NCBI RefSeq assembly: GCF_002159555.1
Contig: NZ_NFIV01000008.1
Location: 49,177 to 113,176 of the forward strand
Direction of reading: 5' to 3'
Source of the DNA: Muribaculum sp. An289
Lineage (GTDB): Bacteria; Bacteroidota; Bacteroidia; Bacteroidales; UBA932
Length of the DNA stretch: 64,000 nt
This document shows, in pieces, positions 8,982 to 16,821 of this stretch. Each line of letters begins with the position of its first letter. The first letter of the stretch is position 1. The notes beneath the pieces were generated by a model. It ran no database searches, was not told the DNA's origin, and worked only from the letters and a program-made list of their open reading frames with translations. A program made the position numbers and the translations under genes.

Positions 8982-11333
8982 CTATTCTTTCCTCAGGGCA
9001 TCCACCGGATTGGCGGTCACCGCCCTGTAAGTCTGCAACCAGCAGACGGCAGCGACAATCAGCAAGACGGCAATCATCGGATATATCACGTGCTGCACAC
9101 CGAGCCTTATAGGGTTCATCACCATGGTTAGCAACATCTTTTCCAACGGGAACACCACACAGGCCCCCACAAGCACCGCCGGCCCTGCGAGTTTCATGAT
9201 TTTCACGATGAACAGCGATTGCAGGCTGCCTTCCGAAGCCCCATAAACCTTGCGTATTGCCAGTTCCCCACGGCGGCGGTTGCTCTCATCGCTCACATAG
9301 CCTATAAGCCCGGCAAGGGTTATCAGAAGCAGTATCAGCACACCGGCCAAAGCGGTATTGCGATACCTCAACACCGGCATATAAGAGTCCCGGACCGCCA
9401 TCGGAAGCACATGGACGGCATTGTCCTTGTCCGGATATACCCCGTCGACAACATCCTTGATTGCGGCAAGGTTTTCAGGCGTGATTTCCGTAACCTTGAT
9501 ATTGATGATTTCCGTAGGGTTGGGATAATAAGTCACAATCTGCCCGCGTCTGTCCTGCCAGAGTCCGTTGCCCACGGTGATGTGCCTGAAGACCCCGGTT
9601 ATCCTGCAAGTCCCGTGTTCCGAAATATTTACGGTACGGCCGAGTATGTCCTCCCATCCGGTAATCCGCCTTATCTGTTCCGCAAGGTTTTCATCCACCA
9701 TCACATCTTCCGGGACGGATGCCGATGCGGAAAAATCCTCACCCTCCAATATGTCCACGCCCATTATCCCGAACCAGCCGGAAGTGGCATAATACAAATC
9801 CGAAATGTTGATTATAGCATCCTCATGTCCCGGTATGGTTATATTGTTCCCGTAGCCCATGTTCAAAGGTACAGGCCCTCCGGCTACAGCCTCCACACAG
9901 GTAAGACTGCCGAGTTCCGACATCAGGACGGCCGAACGCCCCTGTCCGTAACTGTCCCCGAAAGGCATCTGCACATATACTATGTCCTCGGTATCGTAAC
10001 CTAAATCCTCTTTGTTGAGATGCCTGTATTGCAAGGTTATAACTATCAGCAGCGACATCACGGCAGCCATCAGCACGAACTCGAAGAAAAGTATCGCCTG
10101 CTTCCACACCGCCTTCTGCTCCTTCACCATGCGGAAAGCCATGTTGAGCGGCACATTGGCATACATCATCCCCGGTATCACGCTGCAAAGCAGTATCACC
10201 CCCAACACTACCGCCACCAGGACCGCGATGGTCGAAGGCTCCGCCATGGAGCTTACCGGCAGCGACATCAGTGCCTCTATCTGCGGCATGAAGGAAAACA
10301 CGAGCAGGGCGCCGAGCAGCAGGGACACGATTATGTCCGCCGACACCTCTTTCATCATCAGCGATACTATGTTGCCTTTCCCGGCACCGAAACATTTGCG
10401 CATCGCCATGCCCTTGGAACGGTCTATATAGGAGGAAATCATCACGAGGATGTAGTTCAGAGTACCGACAAGCACCAAAACTATCCCCAAAAGCAATATC
10501 ACGAGCCTTGTGGAACGAAGCGAACTGTCTGAAAGGTGCAGGTCCTTCAAAGGGGTCACGGCGTATGTAAAGTCGATGCCTGCATCAAGCAGTTCCTGAT
10601 ATTCCGGAATCCTTTTCTCCAAAGACAATATCAACTCGTTCAGCTCATCGGGAGAAGCCCCGTCACGGAGCTTCACGACACCCATGTAACGGTCATTGCC
10701 AAGAAGGTTCATGGAGCCGTCCCACATTATCAATGAAATTGACGGCAGGGAAATCATGATATCGAAACGCGCCGAAGTGGTAAGAGGAAAATCCTCATAT
10801 ATTCCCTTGACAGTAAATTTCAAGTCGGGCATTTCGTCCCACCAGATCTGTTTTCCCACCAAATCTCCTCCCGCCCTTTCGTTGAAGGAGCGACTGACCA
10901 TCGCGCTGCCGATCTCGGTCAGAATCTGCTTCGGGTCGCCGGCCAATATGTCCGTATCGAAAACATCGAACCAGTATTCATCCGACAAGGCCGCCTCGGA
11001 AACCTCTATCGGCTCTTCCCGCCCTTCCGCAAAGACCTTGATGCCGCTTCCCCAGCCTGTCAGGGTCAGGCGCGAAGCCACCTCCACATCGGGAGAATAG
11101 GACTTGAGCATCGGGGCGACACCTCCGGACACATTTGAGACAAGGCTCGGTTCCTCGCCCTCGCCTTCCGTGTATTTGGATACGATGGCATATACCCTGT
11201 CCGAATCGGTCATCCATCTGTCGTACCGACCGTCCAGCCAGAACTTTGCAAGCAGTACCAGCCCGGCAGTGAGCCCGATTGTCAGGGATACGATTTTGAC
11301 GGTCTTTTTGAATATTTTATTGCCTGTAATCAT
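8982..11333 (-). CDS. MacB/FtsX-type ABC permease (permease 4 of 4)
   Basis: A 783-residue member of the same family and the most divergent of the four. The N-terminal anchor spans about residues 10-31, the central FtsX block carries KGMAMRKCFGAGKGNIVSL, and the C-terminal block carries RGELAIRKVYGASEGSLQS. The start ATG at 11333 is 40 bases after the membrane fusion protein gene, so it is the first permease to be translated. Four permeases per single ATPase is more than one dimer needs, so either alternative heterodimers form or some copies act in other ways. No frameshift or internal stop is seen. Confidence 0.9.
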   Translation of the reverse strand: MITGNKIFKKTVKIVSLTIGLTAGLVLLAKFWLDGRYDRWMTDSDRVYAIVSKYTEGEGEEPSLVSNVSGGVAPMLKSYSPDVEVASRLTLTGWGSGIKVFAEGREEPIEVSEAALSDEYWFDVFDTDILAGDPKQILTEIGSAMVSRSFNERAGGDLVGKQIWWDEMPDLKFTVKGIYEDFPLTTSARFDIMISLPSISLIMWDGSMNLLGNDRYMGVVKLRDGASPDELNELILSLEKRIPEYQELLDAGIDFTYAVTPLKDLHLSDSSLRSTRLVILLLGIVLVLVGTLNYILVMISSYIDRSKGMAMRKCFGAGKGNIVSLMMKEVSADIIVSLLLGALLVFSFMPQIEALMSLPVSSMAEPSTIAVLVAVVLGVILLCSVIPGMMYANVPLNMAFRMVKEQKAVWKQAILFFEFVLMAAVMSLLIVITLQYRHLNKEDLGYDTEDIVYVQMPFGDSYGQGRSAVLMSELGSLTCVEAVAGGPVPLNMGYGNNITIPGHEDAIINISDLYYATSGWFGIMGVDILEGEDFSASASVPEDVMVDENLAEQIRRITGWEDILGRTVNISEHGTCRITGVFRHITVGNGLWQDRRGQIVTYYPNPTEIINIKVTEITPENLAAIKDVVDGVYPDKDNAVHVLPMAVRDSYMPVLRYRNTALAGVLILLLITLAGLIGYVSDESNRRRGELAIRKVYGASEGSLQSLFIVKIMKLAGPAVLVGACVVFPLEKMLLTMVMNPIRLGVQHVIYPMIAVLLIVAAVCWLQTYRAVTANPVDALRKE

Positions 11334-11373
11334 AGGTTTTCAGTCAATTTTTCAATTTGGAAAATTTTCATTC

Positions 11374-12630
11374 TTAAAAAATCAGCCTCTCGGCATCGCC
11401 GAAGGAGTCATAACCCGAAACCACCACCTTTTCACCAGGTTCAAGCCCTTCGAGCACCTCATAATACTGAGGGTTCTGACGGCCTATCCTGATTTCGCGG
11501 CGTACCGCCTGGGTGCCGTCCTCGGTCAGGACATAAATCCACGCACCGCCGGTTTTCTGGAAAAACGTGCCTTTGGAAATGATTATGGCCTCCTCGGGCT
11601 GGCCGAGTTCGAGATTGAGATAATAGGTCTGGCCTGTACGGATGTTGTCGGGCCGCTCGCCAACCAATTTGAAGTCCGCCTGGAATTTTCCTTCACGTAC
11701 CTCGGGATATACCTTGCGCACCTGCGCGTTATAAGTCACTCCCTGACGCTCGAATGTAGCGCTCAGGCCGTTTATCACGCGGTCGATATAGTGTTCGTCT
11801 ATCTGGGCGACTATCTTGTAATTCGAAAGGTCGTTTATCTGGCCTATCTTCTCGCCCGTGCCCACTGACTGGCCGAGCACAAGGTCGAGAAGCCCGAGTT
11901 CGCCGTCGATGTTGGCCTTGATGTTGAGGTTGTCTATCCTCTGGCGGATGAGTTCCATGTTACGCCGCATGCTTTCAAGGGAGTTTTCCAACTGTTCTAT
12001 TTCGACAGAACGGTAAAGCGAATCCTGCACCTGCCTTTCCTCTATAAGGGTCTTCTGTGAAAGCGAGAGTTCGTAGTCCTCTTTGGATTTAAGCCATTCT
12101 TCATGGGATATCAGACCTTCCTTGTAAAGTTTGTCGTTCTGCTCGAAAAGCCTCCTGTTGCGGTTCACCTGCATAGAGAACTCGTTGCGCTCGCGCTGGA
12201 GTTCGAGTTTCTGCTGTTCCATGGAAATCATGGTGTTGCGGAGTATGTTTTCTTTCTCGGCCAACTGTGCTTCGCTGTCAAGTATCGAAAGCGTGAGGTT
12301 GTTGTTGCTCAGGACTGCTATCACATCCCCGCGTTTCACTTGACTGCCTTCCTCAAGCCTTATTTCCTCCACTATGCCACCTTCGAGCGGTGTAACCTGG
12401 ATAGTAGTAATAGGCTGGACCTGCCCGTTCAGGCGGATATAGTCGTGGAACTGGTCCTGCCTGACCTCGACTATGTTAAGCATGTCCTTGTCCGCCCTGT
12501 ACGCTGAACTGTTGTCCCTGAATATCAGCCACAGTACGAATACAAGGAACAGTGCCCCTGCGAAGTAAGGTATGTTTTTCTTCCTGAAAACGGCCTTCAG
12601 GCCTTTCTTTTTCTCTAACTCGCGATCCAT
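11374..12630 (-). CDS. Periplasmic membrane fusion (adaptor) protein, HlyD/MacA type
   Basis: A 418-residue adaptor. A cytoplasmic start is followed by one membrane anchor (about residues 22-40), then a lipoyl/barrel-sandwich half (around IRLEEGSQVKRGDVIAVLSN), a long alpha-helical hairpin with coiled-coil character (about residues 115-240), the second lipoyl half (LVLGQSVGTGEKIGQIND), a beta-barrel region and a membrane-proximal domain at the end. Adaptors of this type bridge an inner-membrane ABC transporter and a TolC channel. It sits 19 bases after the TolC gene and 40 bases before the permeases, which fits a complete MacAB-TolC-like machine. The N-terminal anchor, not a lipobox, holds it to the membrane. 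Confidence 0.92.
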   Translation of the reverse strand: MDRELEKKKGLKAVFRKKNIPYFAGALFLVFVLWLIFRDNSSAYRADKDMLNIVEVRQDQFHDYIRLNGQVQPITTIQVTPLEGGIVEEIRLEEGSQVKRGDVIAVLSNNNLTLSILDSEAQLAEKENILRNTMISMEQQKLELQRERNEFSMQVNRNRRLFEQNDKLYKEGLISHEEWLKSKEDYELSLSQKTLIEERQVQDSLYRSVEIEQLENSLESMRRNMELIRQRIDNLNIKANIDGELGLLDLVLGQSVGTGEKIGQINDLSNYKIVAQIDEHYIDRVINGLSATFERQGVTYNAQVRKVYPEVREGKFQADFKLVGERPDNIRTGQTYYLNLELGQPEEAIIISKGTFFQKTGGAWIYVLTEDGTQAVRREIRIGRQNPQYYEVLEGLEPGEKVVVSGYDSFGDAERLIF

Positions 12631-12649
12631 ATTATTTTTTACTTTAATA

Positions 12650-14047
12650 TTATTCCTGATTCAACTGGTCGGCATAAGGGATGCCGCTGTAATATTTCAC
12701 CACCATGCTTTTTATGTTGTATTGGTAAAGCGCATTCAGAAGCGTGGCCTGAGCTTCAAGAAGCAGATTGGTGTTTGTTTGCAGCTCTATGGCGGAAATC
12801 ATCCCGTTGGCAAAACGTTTTTCGCTCTGACGGTGTGAAATCTCCCGCGCGTCCAGACGTTTCTGCGCCGACAGCCATTCTTCCGCGGCACCTTCCATGT
12901 CCGCAATCGCCCTCGTCACCTCGGATTCGATTTCGAGCATCTTTGACTCGTACTCCCACTTGGCCTTGCGGTAGGCATTGCGCTTGCGCCCTATCTCGGA
13001 CTGCTGGTAAAGTCCGTTGAACACCGGAATCGAGATGGAAAGCCCTACATACTGTCCCTGAAGGTTTTTCATCTGTGTCCAGAACGGGGAGTTGGCCGAG
13101 CCGGCCCCTGCCAAGGCGTTATAACCGGTAGAATACCCGCCGCTAAGGCTTATGGACGGAAGCAACGACCATTTTGCCGAATTGAACGATGCCTTGGCCG
13201 TCCTGATATTGTACTCGGCTATCCTCGCCGCCGGAAGCCTGTCCTTTGCCGTCGAAACTATGCTTTCCTTGTCGGCGATGAGTTTCAGAGAGGCATCGTC
13301 TTCCGTTTCCGTATCGATTGCCAAAGGCTCGGAATACGGGTACTGCATCGATTCGCGGAGGGTTATATAACTGCTTTCAAGGGCATTGCGCTGTCTGATA
13401 AGATTGAAGGAATATTCGGCCACCTCGGCTTCAATGTCCGACTTGTCAGCAAGGCTTTTGCGGCCGAGTTCGTATTCCCTCGTCACGAGTTCCAGATTGG
13501 CCTGCGAGGCTTCGAGCTGCGACCGGGTAAGGGCAAGCATCTTCTCGTTGTAAAGCACATTGTAGTATGCCTGGATTACCGCCAGGGCTATCTCGTCCTT
13601 GAGTTGCTGCGTTTCCTCGTAACCGAGGGCCCGCGCGGTCTTGGCTATCTTGTAGTTGTTCACTGTCTTGAATCCGTTGAAGACATACATGCCGCCGCTT
13701 ACGCCATACGAATTGCTGAAACTCGTGGTAGTAGTATAGATGTTTGTTTCAGGGTCGATGTTTCGTCCGAAACTTGCCTGCCCTCCTATGGAAGCGGAAA
13801 TCGACGGCAGAAAACTAAGGTATGCATCCCTTTCGTCGAGCCGCCTGTCATCGTTGGCAAGCTGCTGTATCATCATCTTATAGGAATGCTCCATCGCATA
13901 ATCCACGCATTCCTTCAAATCCATCTTCACCGTCATTTCCGGCTGGCCGGCACAAGATACGGAATCGGCGCCCTTCCCTGCTACGGAAAAGGCACCGCCC
14001 AATATCATTATCAACAGTATGAAAAAAGTTTTCTTAACAGTATCCAT
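12650..14047 (-). CDS. TolC-family outer membrane efflux channel (export operon 1)
   Basis: A 465-residue outer membrane factor. The ATG at 14047 gives a signal peptide (MDTVKKTFFILLIMILGG, then AFSVAG) and lies about 16 bases from the predicted sigma-54 start site, so I prefer it to the upstream in-frame ATG. Two repeated helical-hairpin halves are visible, each with long amphipathic helices (for example YNVLYNEKMLALTRSQLEAS and the RFANGMISAIELQTNTNLLL region near the C-terminus). It is the promoter-proximal gene of the operon. In this family three copies form a channel that docks on the adaptor. It is the first of two TolC homologues in the window; the other is at 49942-51279. Confidence 0.92.
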   Translation of the reverse strand: MDTVKKTFFILLIMILGGAFSVAGKGADSVSCAGQPEMTVKMDLKECVDYAMEHSYKMMIQQLANDDRRLDERDAYLSFLPSISASIGGQASFGRNIDPETNIYTTTTSFSNSYGVSGGMYVFNGFKTVNNYKIAKTARALGYEETQQLKDEIALAVIQAYYNVLYNEKMLALTRSQLEASQANLELVTREYELGRKSLADKSDIEAEVAEYSFNLIRQRNALESSYITLRESMQYPYSEPLAIDTETEDDASLKLIADKESIVSTAKDRLPAARIAEYNIRTAKASFNSAKWSLLPSISLSGGYSTGYNALAGAGSANSPFWTQMKNLQGQYVGLSISIPVFNGLYQQSEIGRKRNAYRKAKWEYESKMLEIESEVTRAIADMEGAAEEWLSAQKRLDAREISHRQSEKRFANGMISAIELQTNTNLLLEAQATLLNALYQYNIKSMVVKYYSGIPYADQLNQE

Positions 14048-14073
14048 AATATTCAAATCTCCGGCCAAAAAAG

Positions 14074-14090
14074 AAACACAGTACGTGCCA
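14074..14090 (-). promoter_or_regulatory. Sigma-54 (RpoN) type promoter before the export operon
   Basis: On the minus strand the -24 element is a perfect TGGCAC (14085-14090). Five bases later comes GTGTT where the consensus has TTGC(A/T), matching at the T and G of the core. The predicted start of transcription is near 14063, 16 bases before the tolC ATG at 14047. The NtrC-type activator gene a few kilobases upstream makes this reading likely. No TAnnTTTG box was noticed at this position. The -12 part is imperfect. Confidence 0.55.
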
Positions 14091-14235
14091 AACTATATAA
14101 TGCTCTGATTCTGTGAGAAATGAATGGGGGGGGCAGATTTTATGTAAAAAAATTTGACAGTAGTGTAAAGAAAATTGACGGTTCGGGAGGCCGTTATTCC
14201 AAAATTTATTGCGAATATTGCAATCCGATTCAAAA

Positions 14236-14487
14236 ATGACGAAAATGCACGCAACAATAATAAAGGCACAGGATTTATTCGATGCCGGCACAGCAAAGCG
14301 CGCCGGGCAGATGTGGGGGGAAGCCATCAACCTGTACATGGACTGCATCCACACCCTTGACGGCTTCATCTCCGAGATTGAAGAAGAACAGGACGAAGCA
14401 TTCAGGCTTAGGGAGAAAGCCTCTGCGGCCATCGAGTTCATCGATGACATCAGGAGCTTCGTAAACACCGACCTGATGAATCCGTAA
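14236..14487 (+). CDS. Small acidic helical protein of unknown function
   Basis: An 83-residue protein starting MTKMHATIIKAQDLFDAG. It is predicted to be almost entirely helical and acidic, with a central tryptophan (QMWGEAINLYMDCIHT) and a C-terminal helix ending in RSFVNTDLMNP. I do not recognise a family. The length and pattern would suit a TPR-like helix bundle or a small cytosolic partner protein, but that is speculation. It is divergent from the export operon (189 bases between starts) and ends 2 bases before a transposase-associated repeat, so the element inserted just after its stop. No strong promoter box is seen. The clean frame with sensible amino-acid composition is the main support. 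Confidence 0.5.
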   Translation: MTKMHATIIKAQDLFDAGTAKRAGQMWGEAINLYMDCIHTLDGFISEIEEEQDEAFRLREKASAAIEFIDDIRSFVNTDLMNP

Positions 14488-14489
14488 CA

Positions 14490-14551
14490 ACCACCGCGCA
14501 CATGAACCCTTGTCAGAGGCACTTCTGAGGGCGATGTGTGTGCTCGGTGGT
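14490..14551. repeat. 62-bp palindromic REP-like repeat, left copy
   Basis: Outer arms ACCACCGCGCACA and TGTGTGCTCGGTGGT pair with few mismatches, and an inner stem TCAGA/TCTGA is nested inside. It contains the stop codon and last codons of the transposase gene, which is read on the minus strand. It differs from the right copy by a single G/A change at the inner stem. Confidence 0.85.
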
Positions 14552-15373
14552 ACCGACAACACGTAACAACTGCTTCACGTTAGAAATATTATAACGATAT
14601 TTCAACTCATTTATCACATTTTCCCTCCGACCGGCAGGCAACTCCATGAAATCCTTGACACCTTCTTTGGCCAAAATAGCCGACAGACCTTCTGCTATGA
14701 TATGGTCAGGCAATACTGGCTTGGGAACAAGTGTTTCACCACCTTCCACCACATTTTCAACCCTACGCATAAGATAATGGTAATAACTGCCCTCATTGCA
14801 GTAAAGCCGTTCCACATCGATTTTTGAGATATAATTAGCTGGAATAATTATCCCATCCTTATCAAACAAATATCCTGGAGGCAACTTTTGCCTTGTCTTG
14901 AATAATTCCCTATACTGTCTTGTCCCCAATTCACCGACATTGCGTAAATCGCACGGAAGACTGCTAAAATAGCACCCTGAAGAACTCCATGGATATTTCA
15001 TCGGATGTGGGACAATTCCTGCCATGAAAGGATTGCGCAGACAATAGGCAATCGTTACTTTAAGATGATAATAATCACCGATTTCCTTAAAACCGGATTT
15101 GGCATAATGCAATGGCTTGGCTTTCTTATACTTGTTAGCCAGATGGATTGAAACCAATTTTTTAAAACATATTGCAAAATCCTCCACATCACCAAGAATC
15201 CCCTTCAAGACGAAATGCACATGATTGTCCATCAGACAGAACGCCATAATTGAAACCGACCGACATGCCTGAGCGGAAAAGGCGATGGCGTTCATCCCCC
15301 TCATAAAATCTTCGGCATCCCTGAAAATCAACGATTGATACCGCCCGTCAGTAAAAAAATGATAATAACCCAT
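14513..15373 (-). CDS. REP-associated Y1 (HUH) transposase 1
   Basis: A 286-residue protein of the IS200-like Y1 transposase superfamily (the REP-associated group). The metal-binding HUH pair is in FCLMDNHVHFVLKG near residue 60, and a later conserved block reads IAYCLRNPFMAGI then YPWSSSGCYF. The ATG at 15373 is preceded by a strong GGAGGAAA ribosome site and by a promoter at 15403-15410, both unusual for this genome, where Shine-Dalgarno sequences are rare. The last codons and stop lie inside the left repeat. Members of this group cut and move single-stranded palindromic repeats. The protein resembles transposase 2 in this window but is clearly another subtype. The frame is intact. Confidence 0.88.
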   Translation of the reverse strand: MGYYHFFTDGRYQSLIFRDAEDFMRGMNAIAFSAQACRSVSIMAFCLMDNHVHFVLKGILGDVEDFAICFKKLVSIHLANKYKKAKPLHYAKSGFKEIGDYYHLKVTIAYCLRNPFMAGIVPHPMKYPWSSSGCYFSSLPCDLRNVGELGTRQYRELFKTRQKLPPGYLFDKDGIIIPANYISKIDVERLYCNEGSYYHYLMRRVENVVEGGETLVPKPVLPDHIIAEGLSAILAKEGVKDFMELPAGRRENVINELKYRYNISNVKQLLRVVGTTEHTHRPQKCL

Positions 15374-15402
15374 AAATTTCCTCCTCGACCGTCCCTGCAC
15401 TG

Positions 15403-15410
15403 CAAAGGTA
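15403..15410 (-). promoter_or_regulatory. -7 box of the transposase 1 promoter
   Basis: Minus strand reads TACCTTTG, an exact TAnnTTTG. It lies 29 bases before the transposase ATG and just inside the right-hand repeat, so the element carries its own promoter. Confidence 0.55.
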
Positions 15411-15424
15411 TTGAAAAAATCGAT

Positions 15425-15486
15425 ACCACCGCGCACATGAACCCTTGTCAGAGGCACTTCTAAGGGCGATGTGTGTGCTCGGTGGT
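15425..15486. repeat. 62-bp palindromic REP-like repeat, right copy
   Basis: Same sequence and orientation as the copy at 14490-14551 with one substitution. It lies between the transposase promoter and the histidine kinase stop codon (TAG at 15488-15490). Confidence 0.85.
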
Positions 15487-15487
15487 C

Positions 15488-16816
15488 CTACCCGAACACC
15501 AAGGCAAATACCGTCGACGAGGCATTCGACCTGACGAGCCTGATGGAGCCGTTGTGGCGGAGCATTATCTGGCGGGCAAGGCTGAGACCGATGCCCGTTC
15601 CTTTCTTCTTGGTGGTAAAGAACGGGACGAATATCTGCTCGACACTTTCAGGGGGTATGGGTTTGCCGTTGTCGGCTATCTCGATGATGACATTTTCGGA
15701 TTTGTCCATACGGCAACGGATATCAATCTTCTTGTCAGCAGGCGGCTCCTCCATGTCGAAAGACTGTACGGCATTGCGTAGCAGATTGACAATCACCTGT
15801 GAAATCATATTCTCATCGGCATGGATCAATATGTCCCTGTCCTCACTGACGAATGAACATTTCACTCCGGCGGCCGAAATTTCCGGGGAGACGAGGGTAA
15901 TATCCCTCTCAATCAATTCCGTGACATTGCAGATTTTCTTTACGGGCTCCGGAATCCTCGTAACCTTGCGGTAGGCCTCGACAAAGGACATGAGGCCCTT
16001 CGATGTCGCATTGATTGTACGCAGGCCGTCCGATATCTCCTTGTCATGGTTTCCGGGCTCGGAAGACAGGGCGTAAAGGGTCTCGCTAATCGACGAAATC
16101 GGACTGAGATTGTTCATTATTTCATGGGTGAGCACCCTGATAAGCCTGTCCCAGGATTCTGTTTCGCGCACCTCCATCTCCCGCTCTATATCATTGAAGG
16201 TAAATATGCGCAGCCTTTCCTGCCGCCCGGAATGAGTTCCGGTCACCGTCGTCTCGCTTTCCATGACACGGAGCACGACTTCGCGGCTCTCGTTGAAAAA
16301 CGAAATTCTCGCACTGTCATCCCTGCCTATCGACAGGAATTCGCCGCACAGGCCGGGCCTGATATTGTCCAGCTGCCTGAGGTTCATCACTTCCTTGCCG
16401 AAAAGCGAAGTAGCTTCCGGATTTGAAAACACGACCGTCCCGTACTCGTCGACGGCAATCACTCCTGATGTGACATTGTCGAGCATCTTCCCGTAAAACA
16501 TCTCCTTTTCGCGGATACTTGCCTTTTCGCTGTCGAGCTTGTGCTTTATCCTGTTGAGAAGCCTGATGAAAAGTTTGTCCCTGCCGCTCCCGGTTTCCTG
16601 CAACCTTACCATGAAATCGTTGGCCTCGAAAGCGTCCAGCATAAAGATAAGCTTGCGCAGATTGCGGAAATACTCGGCATAACAGACGGCCGAAATGACG
16701 GCGAGAAATACGACCGCGACACCGCCGAGGGTATAATGGCCGTTGCAGAACAGCAGGACCGATATGGCGGAAAAAGCTATTACAAGGATTATCAACAGGA
16801 CGGTACGCAGCCTCAT
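15488..16816 (-). CDS. Sensor histidine kinase, NtrY-like
   Basis: A 442-residue membrane kinase. Two N-terminal transmembrane segments (about residues 5-23 and 30-48) have almost no periplasmic loop between them, so the signal is probably sensed in or near the membrane. A PAS-like domain follows (about 108-215, MLDNVTSGVIAVDEYGTVVF). The H-box is LTHEIMNNLSPIS with His231, and the ATP-binding end shows an N-box (NLLRNAV), IADNGKPIP, a PFFTTKKKGTGIGLSLAR block. Its gene starts 5 bases after the regulator gene, so the two form a pair. The 3' end abuts a transposable repeat but the catalytic domain is complete. Likely output: phosphorylation of the NtrC-type regulator to turn on the sigma-54 promoter of the export operon. 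Confidence 0.9.
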   Translation of the reverse strand: MRLRTVLLIILVIAFSAISVLLFCNGHYTLGGVAVVFLAVISAVCYAEYFRNLRKLIFMLDAFEANDFMVRLQETGSGRDKLFIRLLNRIKHKLDSEKASIREKEMFYGKMLDNVTSGVIAVDEYGTVVFSNPEATSLFGKEVMNLRQLDNIRPGLCGEFLSIGRDDSARISFFNESREVVLRVMESETTVTGTHSGRQERLRIFTFNDIEREMEVRETESWDRLIRVLTHEIMNNLSPISSISETLYALSSEPGNHDKEISDGLRTINATSKGLMSFVEAYRKVTRIPEPVKKICNVTELIERDITLVSPEISAAGVKCSFVSEDRDILIHADENMISQVIVNLLRNAVQSFDMEEPPADKKIDIRCRMDKSENVIIEIADNGKPIPPESVEQIFVPFFTTKKKGTGIGLSLARQIMLRHNGSIRLVRSNASSTVFALVFG

Positions 16817-16821
16817 CGCAC

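Larger units (their letters stand above)
14490..15486. mobile_element. REP-type element: Y1 transposase gene between two 62-bp palindromic repeats
   Basis: Direct repeats at 14490-14551 and 15425-15486 are identical at 61 of 62 positions and bracket one transposase gene. Each repeat is an imperfect palindrome with ACCACCG-type ends, an inner CCCT/AGGG stem and a TCAGA/TCTGA tip. This is the layout of REP-associated tyrosine transposase loci. The right edge lies one base from the stop codon of the histidine kinase gene and the left edge two bases from the stop of the small gene, so insertion left both reading frames intact. Confidence 0.75.
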
